Positions 9,275-17,643 of a DNA stretch of 64,000 bases are shown one piece after another. The DNA is taken from contig CAVOZI010000021.1 in NCBI GenBank assembly GCA_963700895.1, positions 62,001-126,000 on the forward strand, in the 5' to 3' direction. Made by a program: the position numbers and the translations under genes. Under the pieces are notes generated by a model. The model was not told the origin of the DNA, searched no databases, and worked only from the letters and a program-made list of their open reading frames with translations. Origin of the DNA: Anderseniella sp963700895. Lineage in GTDB: Bacteria > Pseudomonadota > Alphaproteobacteria > Rhizobiales > Aestuariivirgaceae. Every line of letters starts with the position of its first letter. Within the stretch, counting starts at the first letter, position 1.

Positions 9275-10564
9275 TTATACCTCCAGCCGCGCGCGGCGGA
9301 TAAGGGGTCGCGCGAACAGTTCGGCAAGGTCGCCTGCCTGCTCGTAGCCCTGGACGGGTGTGAACACCAGTTCGATCGACCACTTGGTGGCGAAGCCTTC
9401 GGCCTCCAGCGGGTTGGCGAGGCCAAGGCCGCAGACAACCAGGTCGGGTCTTGCGGCGCGGCAGCGGTCAAGCTGCTGGTCGACGTCCTGGCCTTCCGAC
9501 AGCTGTGTGCCGGGCGGCAGCAGGGCAAGCTCGGCGCCCATGTGATGGCGGTGCAGGAAAGGCGTGCCCACCTCGACCAGGCGCATGCCAGCTTCACGGG
9601 CGAGGAAACGCGCCATCGGCGGCTCCAGCTGTGAGTCCGGAAACAGGAACAAGCTCTTGTTTTCGAGATGTTTTTTGTAGAGTGAAACAGCCTTTCGGGC
9701 GCGTTCCCGGCCGGGTGCCGTGACTTCGTCGAAAGTGGTCTGCGGTACGTCCCAGGCATGGGCGGCGGCCTGCAGCCAGCCGGTGGTGCCTTCCTCGCCG
9801 AGCGGGAACGGCGCTGGCAGCACCTCGCAACCGCGTTCCTCCAGCAGCCGGGCCGTGTCGGCCAGGAACGGCTGGGCCAGCAACACTTTCGTGCCGGGGC
9901 CAAGCGGGGGCAGGGACTGCGAATCGCGCGCCGGCAGGAAGCCGACGGGGCCAATGCCGAGCGCCTCGAACAGGCGGCGGAACTGGTCTTCGACCACATC
10001 GGCAAGCGTGCCGGCAATCAGCAGGCGGGGCGTTGCGCCGGTGGCTGCCGGGCATTCCGGCACCAGCGAGGCCAGGCAGGCGTCCTCGCCTTGCGTGAAA
10101 GTGGTCTCGATACCGGAGCCTGAATAGTTGAGGACCCGCACCCGGGGGCTGTGGGTGACGGACAGCCGCTGGGCGGCGCGCGACAGGTCCAGCTTGATCA
10201 CTTCCGACGGGCACGAGCCGACGAGGAACAACATGCGGATTTCCGGGCGCCGCTCGAGCAGCCGGGCGACGACGCGATCGAGTTCGTCATTGGCATCGGC
10301 AAGGCCCGCCAGGTCGCGGTCGTCGATGATGGCGGTGGCGAATCTCGGTTCGGCGAAAATCATCACGCCGGCTGCCGACTGCATGAGATGTGCACAGGTT
10401 CTTGAGCCGACGACGAGGAAGAATGCGTCCTGGATCTTGCGGTGCAGCCAGACGATTCCCGTCAACCCGCAGAACACCTCGCGCTGGCCACGTTGCCGGA
10501 TGATTTCCGGTTCGGGGCAGGCGGGAGCCTGGCTGGACGGGCGGTTGGCGGAGAACACGTTCAT
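9275..10564 (-). CDS. bchN: Dark-operative protochlorophyllide reductase subunit N
   Basis: 429 residues. The three cysteine ligands of the NB-cluster are visible at C32 (EVFCGLTG), C57 (GSRTCAHL) and C118 (VGSCPSE). Their spacing (25 and 61 residues) equals that of the Rhodobacter protein. With BchB and BchL it reduces ring D of protochlorophyllide without light. The start at 10564 (MNVFSANRPSS) is chosen for its ATGA overlap with the bchF stop; a longer frame to 10720 only shadows bchF. Confidence 0.98.
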   Translation of the reverse strand: MNVFSANRPSSQAPACPEPEIIRQRGQREVFCGLTGIVWLHRKIQDAFFLVVGSRTCAHLMQSAAGVMIFAEPRFATAIIDDRDLAGLADANDELDRVVARLLERRPEIRMLFLVGSCPSEVIKLDLSRAAQRLSVTHSPRVRVLNYSGSGIETTFTQGEDACLASLVPECPAATGATPRLLIAGTLADVVEDQFRRLFEALGIGPVGFLPARDSQSLPPLGPGTKVLLAQPFLADTARLLEERGCEVLPAPFPLGEEGTTGWLQAAAHAWDVPQTTFDEVTAPGRERARKAVSLYKKHLENKSLFLFPDSQLEPPMARFLAREAGMRLVEVGTPFLHRHHMGAELALLPPGTQLSEGQDVDQQLDRCRAARPDLVVCGLGLANPLEAEGFATKWSIELVFTPVQGYEQAGDLAELFARPLIRRARLEV

Positions 10565-11079
10565 GCGCGCACCCCGCTTTCCGGCGGCAATGCGGCGGTC
10601 TCTCCGGCCTGCAACCTGGCCATGCGCAGCTTGTAAAGGAACTGGGCTGCATTGATAACGTAGGCGGCATAGGCAGCCAGTGCGATGAACATCTGCAGGC
10701 GGGCATCGCCCCAGTTCCATAGCCAGGCCGCAAGGTAGGCCGTGTGCAGCGCGATGACCAGCATCGACACCACGTCTTCCCAGAAAAAAGCGTCTGCAAA
10801 CAGGTACTTGCCGAAAACCACCTTCTCCCAGATCGCGCCCGTTATCATGATCGTGTAGAGCACCAGCGTCTTTACAATGACGGAGGCGGTGGCTGCCTCA
10901 AGCCCGGCGCCGGTCAGCAGGTAGCGCAACACCAGCGCCAGCGACACCAGAAACACCAGGAATTGCAGCGGGGCGAGAATGCCCTGAACCAGGGTCCATG
11001 GGCTTGCGTCACGACGGCGGCGCTGTTCCGGGGTGTAAAGCCCGCTGCCCTGTGCTGCTGTTACCCTATGGGTACCCAT
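10561..11079 (-). CDS. bchF: 2-vinyl bacteriochlorophyllide hydratase
   Basis: 172 residues, the usual BchF length, with four hydrophobic segments. BchF hydrates the 3-vinyl group of chlorophyllide, a step in building the acetyl group of bacteriochlorophyll a. The start MGTHRVTAAQG at 11079 is preferred; the longer frame to 11412 would cross the promoter and operator sites. First gene of the leftward bchFNBHLM-lhaA-puhAB operon. Its promoter at 11142-11171 carries a PpsR-type site on the -35 box. Confidence 0.96.
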   Translation of the reverse strand: MGTHRVTAAQGSGLYTPEQRRRRDASPWTLVQGILAPLQFLVFLVSLALVLRYLLTGAGLEAATASVIVKTLVLYTIMITGAIWEKVVFGKYLFADAFFWEDVVSMLVIALHTAYLAAWLWNWGDARLQMFIALAAYAAYVINAAQFLYKLRMARLQAGETAALPPESGVRA

Positions 11080-11141
11080 TGTTTGTCCTGCCCGCTTTCC
11101 GAAATTCTGGGCCGCTATCGGCCTGACCGGAATTTGAGCAG

Positions 11142-11171
11142 AGTTTAGCGTCAGCGATTTGAAAGTGTCAA
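11142..11171 (-). promoter_or_regulatory. Predicted sigma-70-like promoter of the bchF operon
   Basis: Read leftwards, TTGACA (11171-11166) is followed after 18 bases by TAAACT (11147-11142), leaving a leader of about 55 bases to the bchF ATG. The -35 hexamer lies inside the PpsR-like site 11166-11183, so repressor bound there should block polymerase. Prediction from consensus only. Confidence 0.5.
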
Positions 11172-11183
11172 CATAAGTTGACG
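11166..11183. promoter_or_regulatory. ppsR site: PpsR/CrtJ-like operator 1 (bchF/ppaA divergent promoter)
   Basis: TGTCAACATAAGTTGACG: a TGT-N12-ACg match to the known TGT-N12-ACA CrtJ/PpsR recognition sequence, with symmetric TGTCAA and TTGACg arms. It covers the -35 hexamer of the leftward bchF promoter. The repressor gene itself is the second gene of the divergent operon. Confidence 0.7.
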
Positions 11184-11199
11184 TACAATATATTTTACA
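11182..11199. promoter_or_regulatory. ppsR site: PpsR/CrtJ-like operator 2 (bchF/ppaA divergent promoter)
   Basis: CGTACAATATATTTTACA, i.e. TGT-N12-ACG on the minus strand. It shares two bases with operator 1, so the centres are 16 bases apart, and it overlaps the likely -35 of the rightward ppaA promoter. The close packing differs from the usual pair separated by several bases. Confidence 0.55.
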
Positions 11200-11223
11200 T
11201 TCGCGTTGTGCCGTGCCTATACT
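11195..11223 (+). promoter_or_regulatory. Predicted promoter of the ppaA-ppsR operon
   Basis: TTACAT (11195-11200), 17 bases, then TATACT (11218-11223). The start point would be near 11230, giving a leader of about 185 bases before the ppaA ATG at 11416. No riboswitch or strong hairpin was recognised in this leader (11230-11415), which together with the operators fills the 336-base gene-free gap 11080-11415. Confidence 0.45.
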
Positions 11224-11415
11224 GACCGCACGCTGAGCCGGGCAGTGCGGCGAAGCGTGGGAATGATGGACGCAAAGGAAGTTCAACCCGCTCTGCCAAC
11301 CTGAAGGTCCAGCAAAAGCAGGTTGATTTTCCGGTTCCCTGGCTGAAGAGTGCTCCAAGCACCGCGTCCGCTTTTCCGGAGGTGTCTCTGCGCGCCCTGA
11401 AGCAAAGGACACGGC

Positions 11416-12285
11416 ATGTCCATTATCGAAGACGATCCCGGCCTGAGCCGGCGGCCTGTCAGGGCTGGGCGGATGCAGGCAGGTTCAGGCAAGGGAAGCA
11501 TGATTGCTTCCATCTTGGAGGGCGACGTCATTCCAGGTCTGTTGCGAAATTACGCCGCCTCGATGCCGGCCCGGACCGGGGCCGGGCCGGGCGGCAATTC
11601 CTTTGACTCCGAAGCGCTGCTGCTGAGCGAATCATTGCTTGGCTGGAGAGCTGATGCGCCACAGCGCATAATGGAGGACCTTCGCGGGCGCGGCGGCCAC
11701 GGCGCAAGGTTTGCGGAAGCGGTGCTCGGCGAGGCGGCCCGCCGCCTTGGTGAAATGTGGGTAGAGGATCGCTGCAGCTTTTTCCAGGTCTCGCTGGCGA
11801 TGTCCGAACTGCAATCGCTGTTGAGGGCGGGCAGGCCGGAGACTGCCAGCATCGGCGCTGCGCCTGCAGGCAGCCTGTGCGGCAAGGTGGTTCTGGCCAC
11901 GGCCCCCGGGGAACAGCACTCATTCGGCGTCAGCGTTCTGGAGGTCGCCTTTGCCGAGGCGGGCTGGGCGACAACCACGATGGTCGGGCAGCCGTTTTCG
12001 GCGCTGTCCCAACTGCTTGGGCAGGCATCTTTCGATGTGGTTGCCCTGTCGTGCAGTTGCAGCGGGTTGCTCGATGGATTGAAATCAGCTATCGGAACCT
12101 TGCGCCGGGCTTCCCTCAATCCGCACGTCAAGGTCCTTGTTGGCGGACATCTGGAATCGCAGGTAGAGTGTTTTGCGGAACGCGTCGGGGCGGACGCCAG
12201 TGCGGGCGACATTGAAAGTGCACTAGCAGCCGCCAACAGCCTTTTGGCTCAACCCCGAGAGCCCGCCCATGAACAGGCGCGGTAA
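11416..12285 (+). CDS. ppaA: PpaA/AerR, B12-binding antirepressor of PpsR
   Basis: 289 residues. Residues about 85-135 resemble the helical domain that precedes B12-binding modules, and residues 155-280 form the cobalamin-binding fold, with the GEQHSFG motif carrying His168, the probable cobalt ligand (compare the ExH motif of AerR). PpaA/AerR binds hydroxycobalamin in a light-dependent way and modulates CrtJ/PpsR DNA binding. The start at 11416 has AAAGGA six bases upstream. The ppsR start overlaps its 3' end. The proline/glycine-rich N-terminal about 60 residues look poorly conserved, so a downstream start cannot be excluded. Confidence 0.93.
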   Translation: MSIIEDDPGLSRRPVRAGRMQAGSGKGSMIASILEGDVIPGLLRNYAASMPARTGAGPGGNSFDSEALLLSESLLGWRADAPQRIMEDLRGRGGHGARFAEAVLGEAARRLGEMWVEDRCSFFQVSLAMSELQSLLRAGRPETASIGAAPAGSLCGKVVLATAPGEQHSFGVSVLEVAFAEAGWATTTMVGQPFSALSQLLGQASFDVVALSCSCSGLLDGLKSAIGTLRRASLNPHVKVLVGGHLESQVECFAERVGADASAGDIESALAAANSLLAQPREPAHEQAR

Positions 12286-13765
12286 TAATGACAACTACAG
12301 TCTGAGCATGGACAAGAAACTGCCAGAACGAGAAGATTCCAGGGTGCCGCATCGTCAGTTCGATGCGGCCTTGAACACGTTCCGGGGGCTCGAACCCAAG
12401 GCTGCAGCCGGGCTGGCGCTGGCCGCGGCCGATATCGCGCTGGTGATTGATGCCGAGGGCGTGATTGCCGACGTGGCGTTTCATGACGCATCCTTTGGAG
12501 ATGAGGGCGTAGGCAGCTGGATCGGCCGGCCGTGGTCGGAAACCGTTACGGTTGAAAGCAGATCGAAGGTCGATGCGCTGATGAGCGAGGCGCGCGCCGG
12601 CAAGTTTGCACGCAAGCGCGAGGTCAACCACATTCGCGGCTCCATGGACGATCTGCCGATTCGCTATGCCGCCGTGCCTCTGGGCAAGCAGGGCGAGGTT
12701 CTGGCGGTCGGCATGGACTTGCGTGCGGTCGCCGAGCAGCAACAGCAACTGATCAATGCCCAGCAGATGATGGAGCGCGAGTACGCCAAGCTGCGGCAGG
12801 CGGAAGCGCGCTACCGGCTGCTGTTCCGGCTGGCGTCGGAAGCGGTGCTGGTGGTTGATGCCGGGCGGGAAACCGTGGTCGATGCAAACCCCACCTGTGT
12901 CGACATGCTCGGCCGGCCGATAAACCAGATTGCCGATCACAAGCTGGCAACATTGTTCGACAAGAGCGCCTGGACCGAGTTGTCGGACCTTCTGGCAACT
13001 GTGCGCTCCGGCGCCAATGCCGGTGAAGTCACGCTGAAGCTGCTTGATGGCAAGCTGGTCCGGGTGGCTGCTTCTTTGTTCCGGCAGGAGGGCATCTCGC
13101 AGATGCTCATCCGGCTGGCGCCCAAGGTGGATGTTGATGGCCGCGGGCCTGCCGGCAAGAGCAGCGGCAACATCATCGCCGCTGTCGAGGCATTGCCTGA
13201 CGCGTTCGTCGTCACCGATGAGAATGGCGTGATTCTGGTCGCCAATCCTGCATTCTGCGATCTGGCTGGGGTGGTAAGCCTGTCGCAGCTGGAGGGCCGC
13301 AAGTTGGAAAGCTGGCTTGGCCGGACATCCGTGGATGTGGGGCTGATCCTGACCAATGTGCGCGAGCACGGATCGGTCCGGAATTTCGCGACCGTGGTGC
13401 GGGACGACATCGGTGCCGAAGAACGGGTTGTTCTGTCGGCGGCTGCCTCGCCTGAGCCGGGCGCACCCTGCATCGGCTTCCTGTTGCGCCGGTCGGCGTC
13501 TGCCAGCGTTACCGGCACCGGCGTGGTATCGCCGATGATGCGGTCTGCCAACCAGCTGACCGAACTCGTCGGGCGCGTGCCGATGAAGGAACTGGTGCGC
13601 GAAACCACCGACATGATCGAAAAGATGTGCATCGAGGCCGCGCTTGAACTGACCGGAAACAACCGCGCGTCCGCTGCCGATCTGCTCGGCCTTTCACGGC
13701 AGAGTTTCTATATCAAGCTGCGCCGGCATGGCCTTCTCGACGGTGACAATGACGACACCGCCTGA
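12269..13765 (+). CDS. ppsR: PpsR/CrtJ, repressor of photosynthesis genes
   Basis: 498 residues. An N-terminal domain, a Q-linker helix (EQQQQLINAQQMM), two PAS domains (about residues 185-300 and 310-415) and a C-terminal Fis-type helix-turn-helix (LTGNNRASAADLLGLSRQSF). Cys454 (MIEKMCIEAAL) corresponds to the redox-sensitive cysteine next to the HTH in CrtJ and PpsR, and a second cysteine lies in a PAS domain (NPTCVDM). Represses bch, crt and puc genes under oxic or bright conditions. Matching operator sites occur at 11166-11199 and 13787-13829. ATG 12269 overlaps ppaA by 17 bases; ATG 12308 (MDKKLPERE) is an alternative start. Confidence 0.95.
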   Translation: MNRRGNNDNYSLSMDKKLPEREDSRVPHRQFDAALNTFRGLEPKAAAGLALAAADIALVIDAEGVIADVAFHDASFGDEGVGSWIGRPWSETVTVESRSKVDALMSEARAGKFARKREVNHIRGSMDDLPIRYAAVPLGKQGEVLAVGMDLRAVAEQQQQLINAQQMMEREYAKLRQAEARYRLLFRLASEAVLVVDAGRETVVDANPTCVDMLGRPINQIADHKLATLFDKSAWTELSDLLATVRSGANAGEVTLKLLDGKLVRVAASLFRQEGISQMLIRLAPKVDVDGRGPAGKSSGNIIAAVEALPDAFVVTDENGVILVANPAFCDLAGVVSLSQLEGRKLESWLGRTSVDVGLILTNVREHGSVRNFATVVRDDIGAEERVVLSAAASPEPGAPCIGFLLRRSASASVTGTGVVSPMMRSANQLTELVGRVPMKELVRETTDMIEKMCIEAALELTGNNRASAADLLGLSRQSFYIKLRRHGLLDGDNDDTA

Positions 13766-13786
13766 CGTGCGTTTGCGGGCAGCATG

Positions 13787-13804
13787 TGTCATTCAAAACT
13801 TACA
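13787..13804. promoter_or_regulatory. ppsR site: PpsR/CrtJ-like operator 1 upstream of bchG
   Basis: TGT-CATTCAAAACTT-ACA is an exact TGT-N12-ACA match lying between the ppsR stop and bchG. It begins 71 bases before the bchG ATG. Confidence 0.65.
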
Positions 13805-13811
13805 TTAATTC

Positions 13812-13829
13812 CGTCAATCTAGATTGACA
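13812..13829. promoter_or_regulatory. ppsR site: PpsR/CrtJ-like operator 2 upstream of bchG
   Basis: CGTCAATCTAGATTGACA, i.e. TGTCAA-N6-TTGACG on the minus strand, with a symmetric core. Seven bases separate it from the first site (25 bases between starts), the tandem arrangement expected for cooperative binding. It contains TTGACA at 13824-13829, a candidate -35 box. Confidence 0.7.
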
Positions 13830-13857
13830 CTTTTGCGGTCCGCCGATACCGTAAGGC

Positions 13858-14769
13858 ATGTCAAAGTCTGCGGTCATCTCCAGTTCGCGCGGGTATCCGG
13901 ACCCGCTGTCCGTCCTTGAACTGTTGAAGCCCATCACCTGGTTTGCCCCGATGTGGGCGCTGGGGTGCGGCGTGGTTTCCTCGGGCGTCTCCATCCAGAA
14001 CAACTGGCTCATTGTTGCCGGCGCCATCGTGCTTGCTGGACCGATGGTTTGCGGCACCAGCCAGGCCGTAAACGATTGGTTTGACAGGGATGTTGACGCT
14101 ATCAACGAGCCCGGCCGCCCCATCCCCTCCGGGCGCGTGCCGGGCCGTTGGGCACTCTATATCGCGATTGTGTGGACTGGATTGTCGCTGCTGCTGGCGG
14201 CGGCACTGGGCATCTGGGTGCTTTGGGCAGCCGTGTTCGGCCTGGTGCTGGCATGGGCCTACAGTGCGCCGCCGCCCCGGCTGAAGAAGAATGGCTGGTG
14301 GGGCAATGGAGCGGTTGGCCTGTGTTACGAGGGATTGCCGTGGTTTACCGGGGCCGCTGCCCTGCAGGGCGCGCTGCCCGACTGGCGCATCATCTCGCTG
14401 GCCGTTCTCTACAGCATTGGCGCGCACGGTATCATGACGCTCAACGATTTCAAGTCGGTGGAAGGCGACCGGCAGCTTGGCCTGCGCTCGCTGCCGGCGC
14501 GTTACGGCATCGGCCCGGCGGCGAAGCTTGCCTGCTGGGTGATGGCGCTGCCGCAGGTGGTTGTGATCGGCCTGCTGCTGTCCTGGAGCCAGCATATTCA
14601 TGCGGGCATCGTGACGGCGCTGCTGGCAGCGCAGCTGGTGCTGATGCGGCGGTTGCTGCAGGACCCGGAAGGCAAGGCCGCCTGGTACAACGCCACCGGA
14701 ACGACACTTTACGTACTTGGCATGCTGGCGGCAGCGTTTGCCGTGCGTGCGCTTCAGGCGGGGGTCTAG
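13858..14769 (+). CDS. bchG: Bacteriochlorophyll synthase (geranylgeranyltransferase)
   Basis: 303 residues, UbiA prenyltransferase superfamily with about eight membrane helices. The Asp-rich substrate motif NDWFDRDVDAINEPGRPIPSG starts at residue 72. BchG esterifies bacteriochlorophyllide a with geranylgeranyl (or phytyl) pyrophosphate. The N-terminus (LELLKPITWFAPMWALGCG) aligns in register with known BchG proteins, so the start at 13858 is sound although the ribosome-binding sequence is poor. The next gene begins three bases after the stop. Confidence 0.97.
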   Translation: MSKSAVISSSRGYPDPLSVLELLKPITWFAPMWALGCGVVSSGVSIQNNWLIVAGAIVLAGPMVCGTSQAVNDWFDRDVDAINEPGRPIPSGRVPGRWALYIAIVWTGLSLLLAAALGIWVLWAAVFGLVLAWAYSAPPPRLKKNGWWGNGAVGLCYEGLPWFTGAAALQGALPDWRIISLAVLYSIGAHGIMTLNDFKSVEGDRQLGLRSLPARYGIGPAAKLACWVMALPQVVVIGLLLSWSQHIHAGIVTALLAAQLVLMRRLLQDPEGKAAWYNATGTTLYVLGMLAAAFAVRALQAGV

Positions 14770-14772
14770 ATC

Positions 14773-16122
14773 ATGGCGGGCACATCTGCAACGACGCTCG
14801 GCTGGCTCGGCATCATCCGGCTCGGGCTGGTGCAGACGGCGCTCGGCGCCATCGTGGTGCTGACGACATCGACGCTCAACCGGGTCATGGTGGTGGAGCT
14901 TGCCCTGCCGGCCATGTTGCCGGGCGTACTGGTGGGCGTGCACTACGCCGTGCAGATGGCGCGCCCGCGCTTCGGTCACGGCTCCGACGTGGGCGGCATG
15001 CGGACCCGCTGGATCATCGGCGGCATGGCGCTGCTGGCCTTTTCTGGCAGCCTCGCCGCTGCAGCCACGGCGCTTGTCGCGATCAACCAGGCTGCCGGTA
15101 TTGCATTGAATTTCCTGGCGTTTCTGCTTATCGGCGCGGGCGTCGGCGCGGCAGGCACCTCGCTCCTGGCGCTGCTGGCTTCGCGGGTCGCGCCGGAGCG
15201 GCGGGCGGCGGCGGCCACCATCGTCTGGCTGATGATGATCTTCGGCATGGCCGCCACGGCAGGCATTGCCGGGTCACTGCTCGATCCGTTCTCCACCATG
15301 CGGCTGGTTGCCGTGTCGTCGAGCGTGTCGGGGCTGGCGCTGCTGCTGACCATCGTGGCGGTGTGGGGCGTCGAGGCGCGATTTGCCGAAACCACTACAG
15401 AGCCCCGATCCGGCTCAACAGATTTCCGTGCCGCCCTTGCGGAGGTCTGGGCTGATGACCGGGCGCGGCGGTTCTCGATCTTCGTGTTCATTTCCATGCT
15501 CGCCTATAGCGGCCAGGACCTGGTGCTGGAGCCCTATGCGGGTCACGTGTTCGGGCTGACGCCGGGCGAATCCACCAGCCTTGCCGGCATCCAGCATGGC
15601 GGGGTTTTCGCCGGCATGGTGCTGGTGGCGATCACCAGCACGACCTTGCGCATCGTGCGGGCGGTGCCGCTGCAGTGGTGGGCGGTGGGTGGTTGCGCGG
15701 TTTCGGCGCTGGCGCTGCTTGGGCTGGTGGCCGGTGGCTATGTTGGCCCGGGTTGGCCACTCAAGGCCAATGTGGTGCTGCTGGGCGTTGCAAACGGTGC
15801 ATTCGCGGTTGCCGCCATCGGTTCGATGATGGCGCTGGCAGGTTCTGCCGGTCCGCGCAAGGAAGGCATCCGCATGGGCGTGTGGGGCGCTGCGCAGGCC
15901 ATTGCCTTCGGGCTTGGCGGCTTCCTTGGCACGGCTGCCGTCGACGTCACGCGGTATTTCACCGGCTCACCCTTGCAGGCCTACGTGTTGGTGTTCGCTG
16001 CGGAAGCCATCCTGTTCATCTGGTCGGCGAAGCTTGCCGCCGGCATCGTCGGCGTCCGCTGCCCGGTTGCCGCGGGCGAAGCCCGCAATCTTTCATCCTC
16101 CAACCCGGAGCCCGTATCATGA
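14773..16122 (+). CDS. PucC/BCD-family MFS transporter (ORF428-type)
   Basis: 449 residues with about twelve hydrophobic helices. Same family as LhaA, but the member known as ORF428 that sits between bchG and bchP in purple bacteria. A role in bacteriochlorophyll delivery or antenna assembly is assumed from the family; the substrate is unknown. The family motif TSTLNRVMVVEL near the N-terminus parallels GTINRVMIVEL in LhaA. Its TGA overlaps the bchP ATG (ATGA at 16119-16122). Confidence 0.93.
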   Translation: MAGTSATTLGWLGIIRLGLVQTALGAIVVLTTSTLNRVMVVELALPAMLPGVLVGVHYAVQMARPRFGHGSDVGGMRTRWIIGGMALLAFSGSLAAAATALVAINQAAGIALNFLAFLLIGAGVGAAGTSLLALLASRVAPERRAAAATIVWLMMIFGMAATAGIAGSLLDPFSTMRLVAVSSSVSGLALLLTIVAVWGVEARFAETTTEPRSGSTDFRAALAEVWADDRARRFSIFVFISMLAYSGQDLVLEPYAGHVFGLTPGESTSLAGIQHGGVFAGMVLVAITSTTLRIVRAVPLQWWAVGGCAVSALALLGLVAGGYVGPGWPLKANVVLLGVANGAFAVAAIGSMMALAGSAGPRKEGIRMGVWGAAQAIAFGLGGFLGTAAVDVTRYFTGSPLQAYVLVFAAEAILFIWSAKLAAGIVGVRCPVAAGEARNLSSSNPEPVS

Positions 16123-17357
16123 GTACTTCCAGTTACAACCACCGTGTGCATGACGTCATTGTTGTAGGTGGCGGACCGTGCGGGGCAACAGCCGCCAACG
16201 ATCTGGCCCTGAAGGGGCTGGACGTGGTGCTGCTCGACAAGGCCGGGCGCATCAAACCCTGCGGCGGTGCCATTCCGCCGCGCTGCATCCGCGATTTCGA
16301 CATTCCCGATCACCTGCTGGTGGCCAAGATATCGTCGGCGCGCATGGTGTCGCCGTCCGAGCGCGCCGTGGACATGCCGATCGATGGCGGCTTCGTGGGG
16401 ATGGTGGACCGGGAAGACTTCGACGAATGGCTGCGGGCGCGGGCGGCCCGCAACGGCGCCGAACGCATCTCCGGCGTGTTCAAGGAACTCAGCTACCTCG
16501 CCGACGGCAGCGTCGCCATGCGCATTGAGCGCAAGGGCCGGATGGCTGACGAGACGATTTATGCCCGGGCGGTGATCGGCGCCGACGGCGCACGCTCGGC
16601 GGTGGCCCGGCAAACGGTGCCCGGCGCCGACAAGATCCCGTGCGTGTTTGCCTATCACGAAATCATTGCCTCTCCGGCCGAGGCGGGCGACGTATTCGAC
16701 CCGGCCCGCTGTGACGTCTATTACCAGGGCAAGCTGTCGCCGGATTTCTATGCCTGGGTCTTTCCGCACGGAAACAGCACCAGTATTGGCGTAGGCAGTG
16801 CTCAAAAGGGCTTCTCGTTGCGTGGTGCAGTTGCCGACCTGCGCAAGGCCACCGGTACCGACACCTGCGAACTGGTGCGAGGGGAGGGTGCGCCCATCCC
16901 GCTCAAGCCCCTGAAGCGCTGGGACGACGGGCGCGGCGTGGTGGTGGCGGGCGATGCCGCTGGCATCGTGGCGCCGGCCTCGGGTGAGGGCATCTACTAC
17001 GCCATGGCAGGCGGGCGCGAGGCGGCGTTCGCGGTCGAGACCTTCCTCGAAACCGGCAAGGCGTCGGCGCTGGCGCTGGCACGCAAGCGGTTCATGAAGG
17101 CGCATGGACGGGTGTTCTGGGTGCTCGGCATGATGCAGAAGTTCTGGTACTCTAGCGACAAGCGGCGCGAGCGCTTCGTCAGCATGTGCGCCGATCCGGA
17201 CGTGCAGCGGCTGACCTGGGAAGCCTACATGAACAAGAAGCTGGTGCGCGGCAACCCGATGGCGCACGTGCGCATCTTCCTCAAGGATACCGCCCACCTG
17301 CTGGGGCTCACCCCCGCCGTGCCGGACGAGCAGCGCAAGGCCAAGACGCTGCAATGA
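16119..17357 (+). CDS. bchP: Geranylgeranyl diphosphate/bacteriochlorophyll reductase
   Basis: 412 residues. An FAD-dependent geranylgeranyl reductase with the dinucleotide motif VVGGGPCGATAANDL (residues 15-29) and the family segment KPCGGAIPPRC. BchP saturates three double bonds of the geranylgeranyl tail to give phytylated bacteriochlorophyll. The start at 16119 is fixed by the ATGA overlap with the upstream MFS gene; the open frame further upstream is a shadow. The GDAAGIVAPASGEGIYYAM motif binds the FAD ribityl/pyrophosphate part. It overlaps the next small gene by four bases. Confidence 0.97.
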   Translation: MSTSSYNHRVHDVIVVGGGPCGATAANDLALKGLDVVLLDKAGRIKPCGGAIPPRCIRDFDIPDHLLVAKISSARMVSPSERAVDMPIDGGFVGMVDREDFDEWLRARAARNGAERISGVFKELSYLADGSVAMRIERKGRMADETIYARAVIGADGARSAVARQTVPGADKIPCVFAYHEIIASPAEAGDVFDPARCDVYYQGKLSPDFYAWVFPHGNSTSIGVGSAQKGFSLRGAVADLRKATGTDTCELVRGEGAPIPLKPLKRWDDGRGVVVAGDAAGIVAPASGEGIYYAMAGGREAAFAVETFLETGKASALALARKRFMKAHGRVFWVLGMMQKFWYSSDKRRERFVSMCADPDVQRLTWEAYMNKKLVRGNPMAHVRIFLKDTAHLLGLTPAVPDEQRKAKTLQ

Positions 17358-17632
17358 CCGATTGGCTTGCCGGGCTGTTCGGGTCCGGGCGGATCATCGA
17401 CATCATCCTGGCGCTGATGGCGCTGGAAACTGTCGCGCTGCTGGGCTTTCACCGGGCGACGGGCAGGGGCGTGGCCCCGCGTGCGCTCCTGCCGTTCATG
17501 GCGGCGGGCGTGTGCCTGATGCTGGCGCTCAAGGCGGCGCTGACCGGCGGCAGCTGGCAGGCGGTTGCCGGGCTGCTGTCGCTGGCGTTCGTCGCCCACC
17601 TTGCCGACATCGCCCTGCGCTGGCGGGGCTAG
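17354..17632 (+). CDS. Small membrane protein at the end of the photosynthesis operon, function unknown
   Basis: 92 residues, starting MTDWLAGLFGSG, with three predicted membrane helices (about residues 13-30, 43-60 and 66-84) and a short charged C-terminus. Its ATG overlaps the bchP stop as ATGA, so it is almost certainly co-translated with bchP. I recognise no characterised family. By position it may assist bacteriochlorophyll synthesis or assembly, but that is only inference. In other clusters idi often follows bchP; no idi is seen here. Confidence 0.75.
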   Translation: MTDWLAGLFGSGRIIDIILALMALETVALLGFHRATGRGVAPRALLPFMAAGVCLMLALKAALTGGSWQAVAGLLSLAFVAHLADIALRWRG

Positions 17633-17643
17633 ATTGGCGCGCG

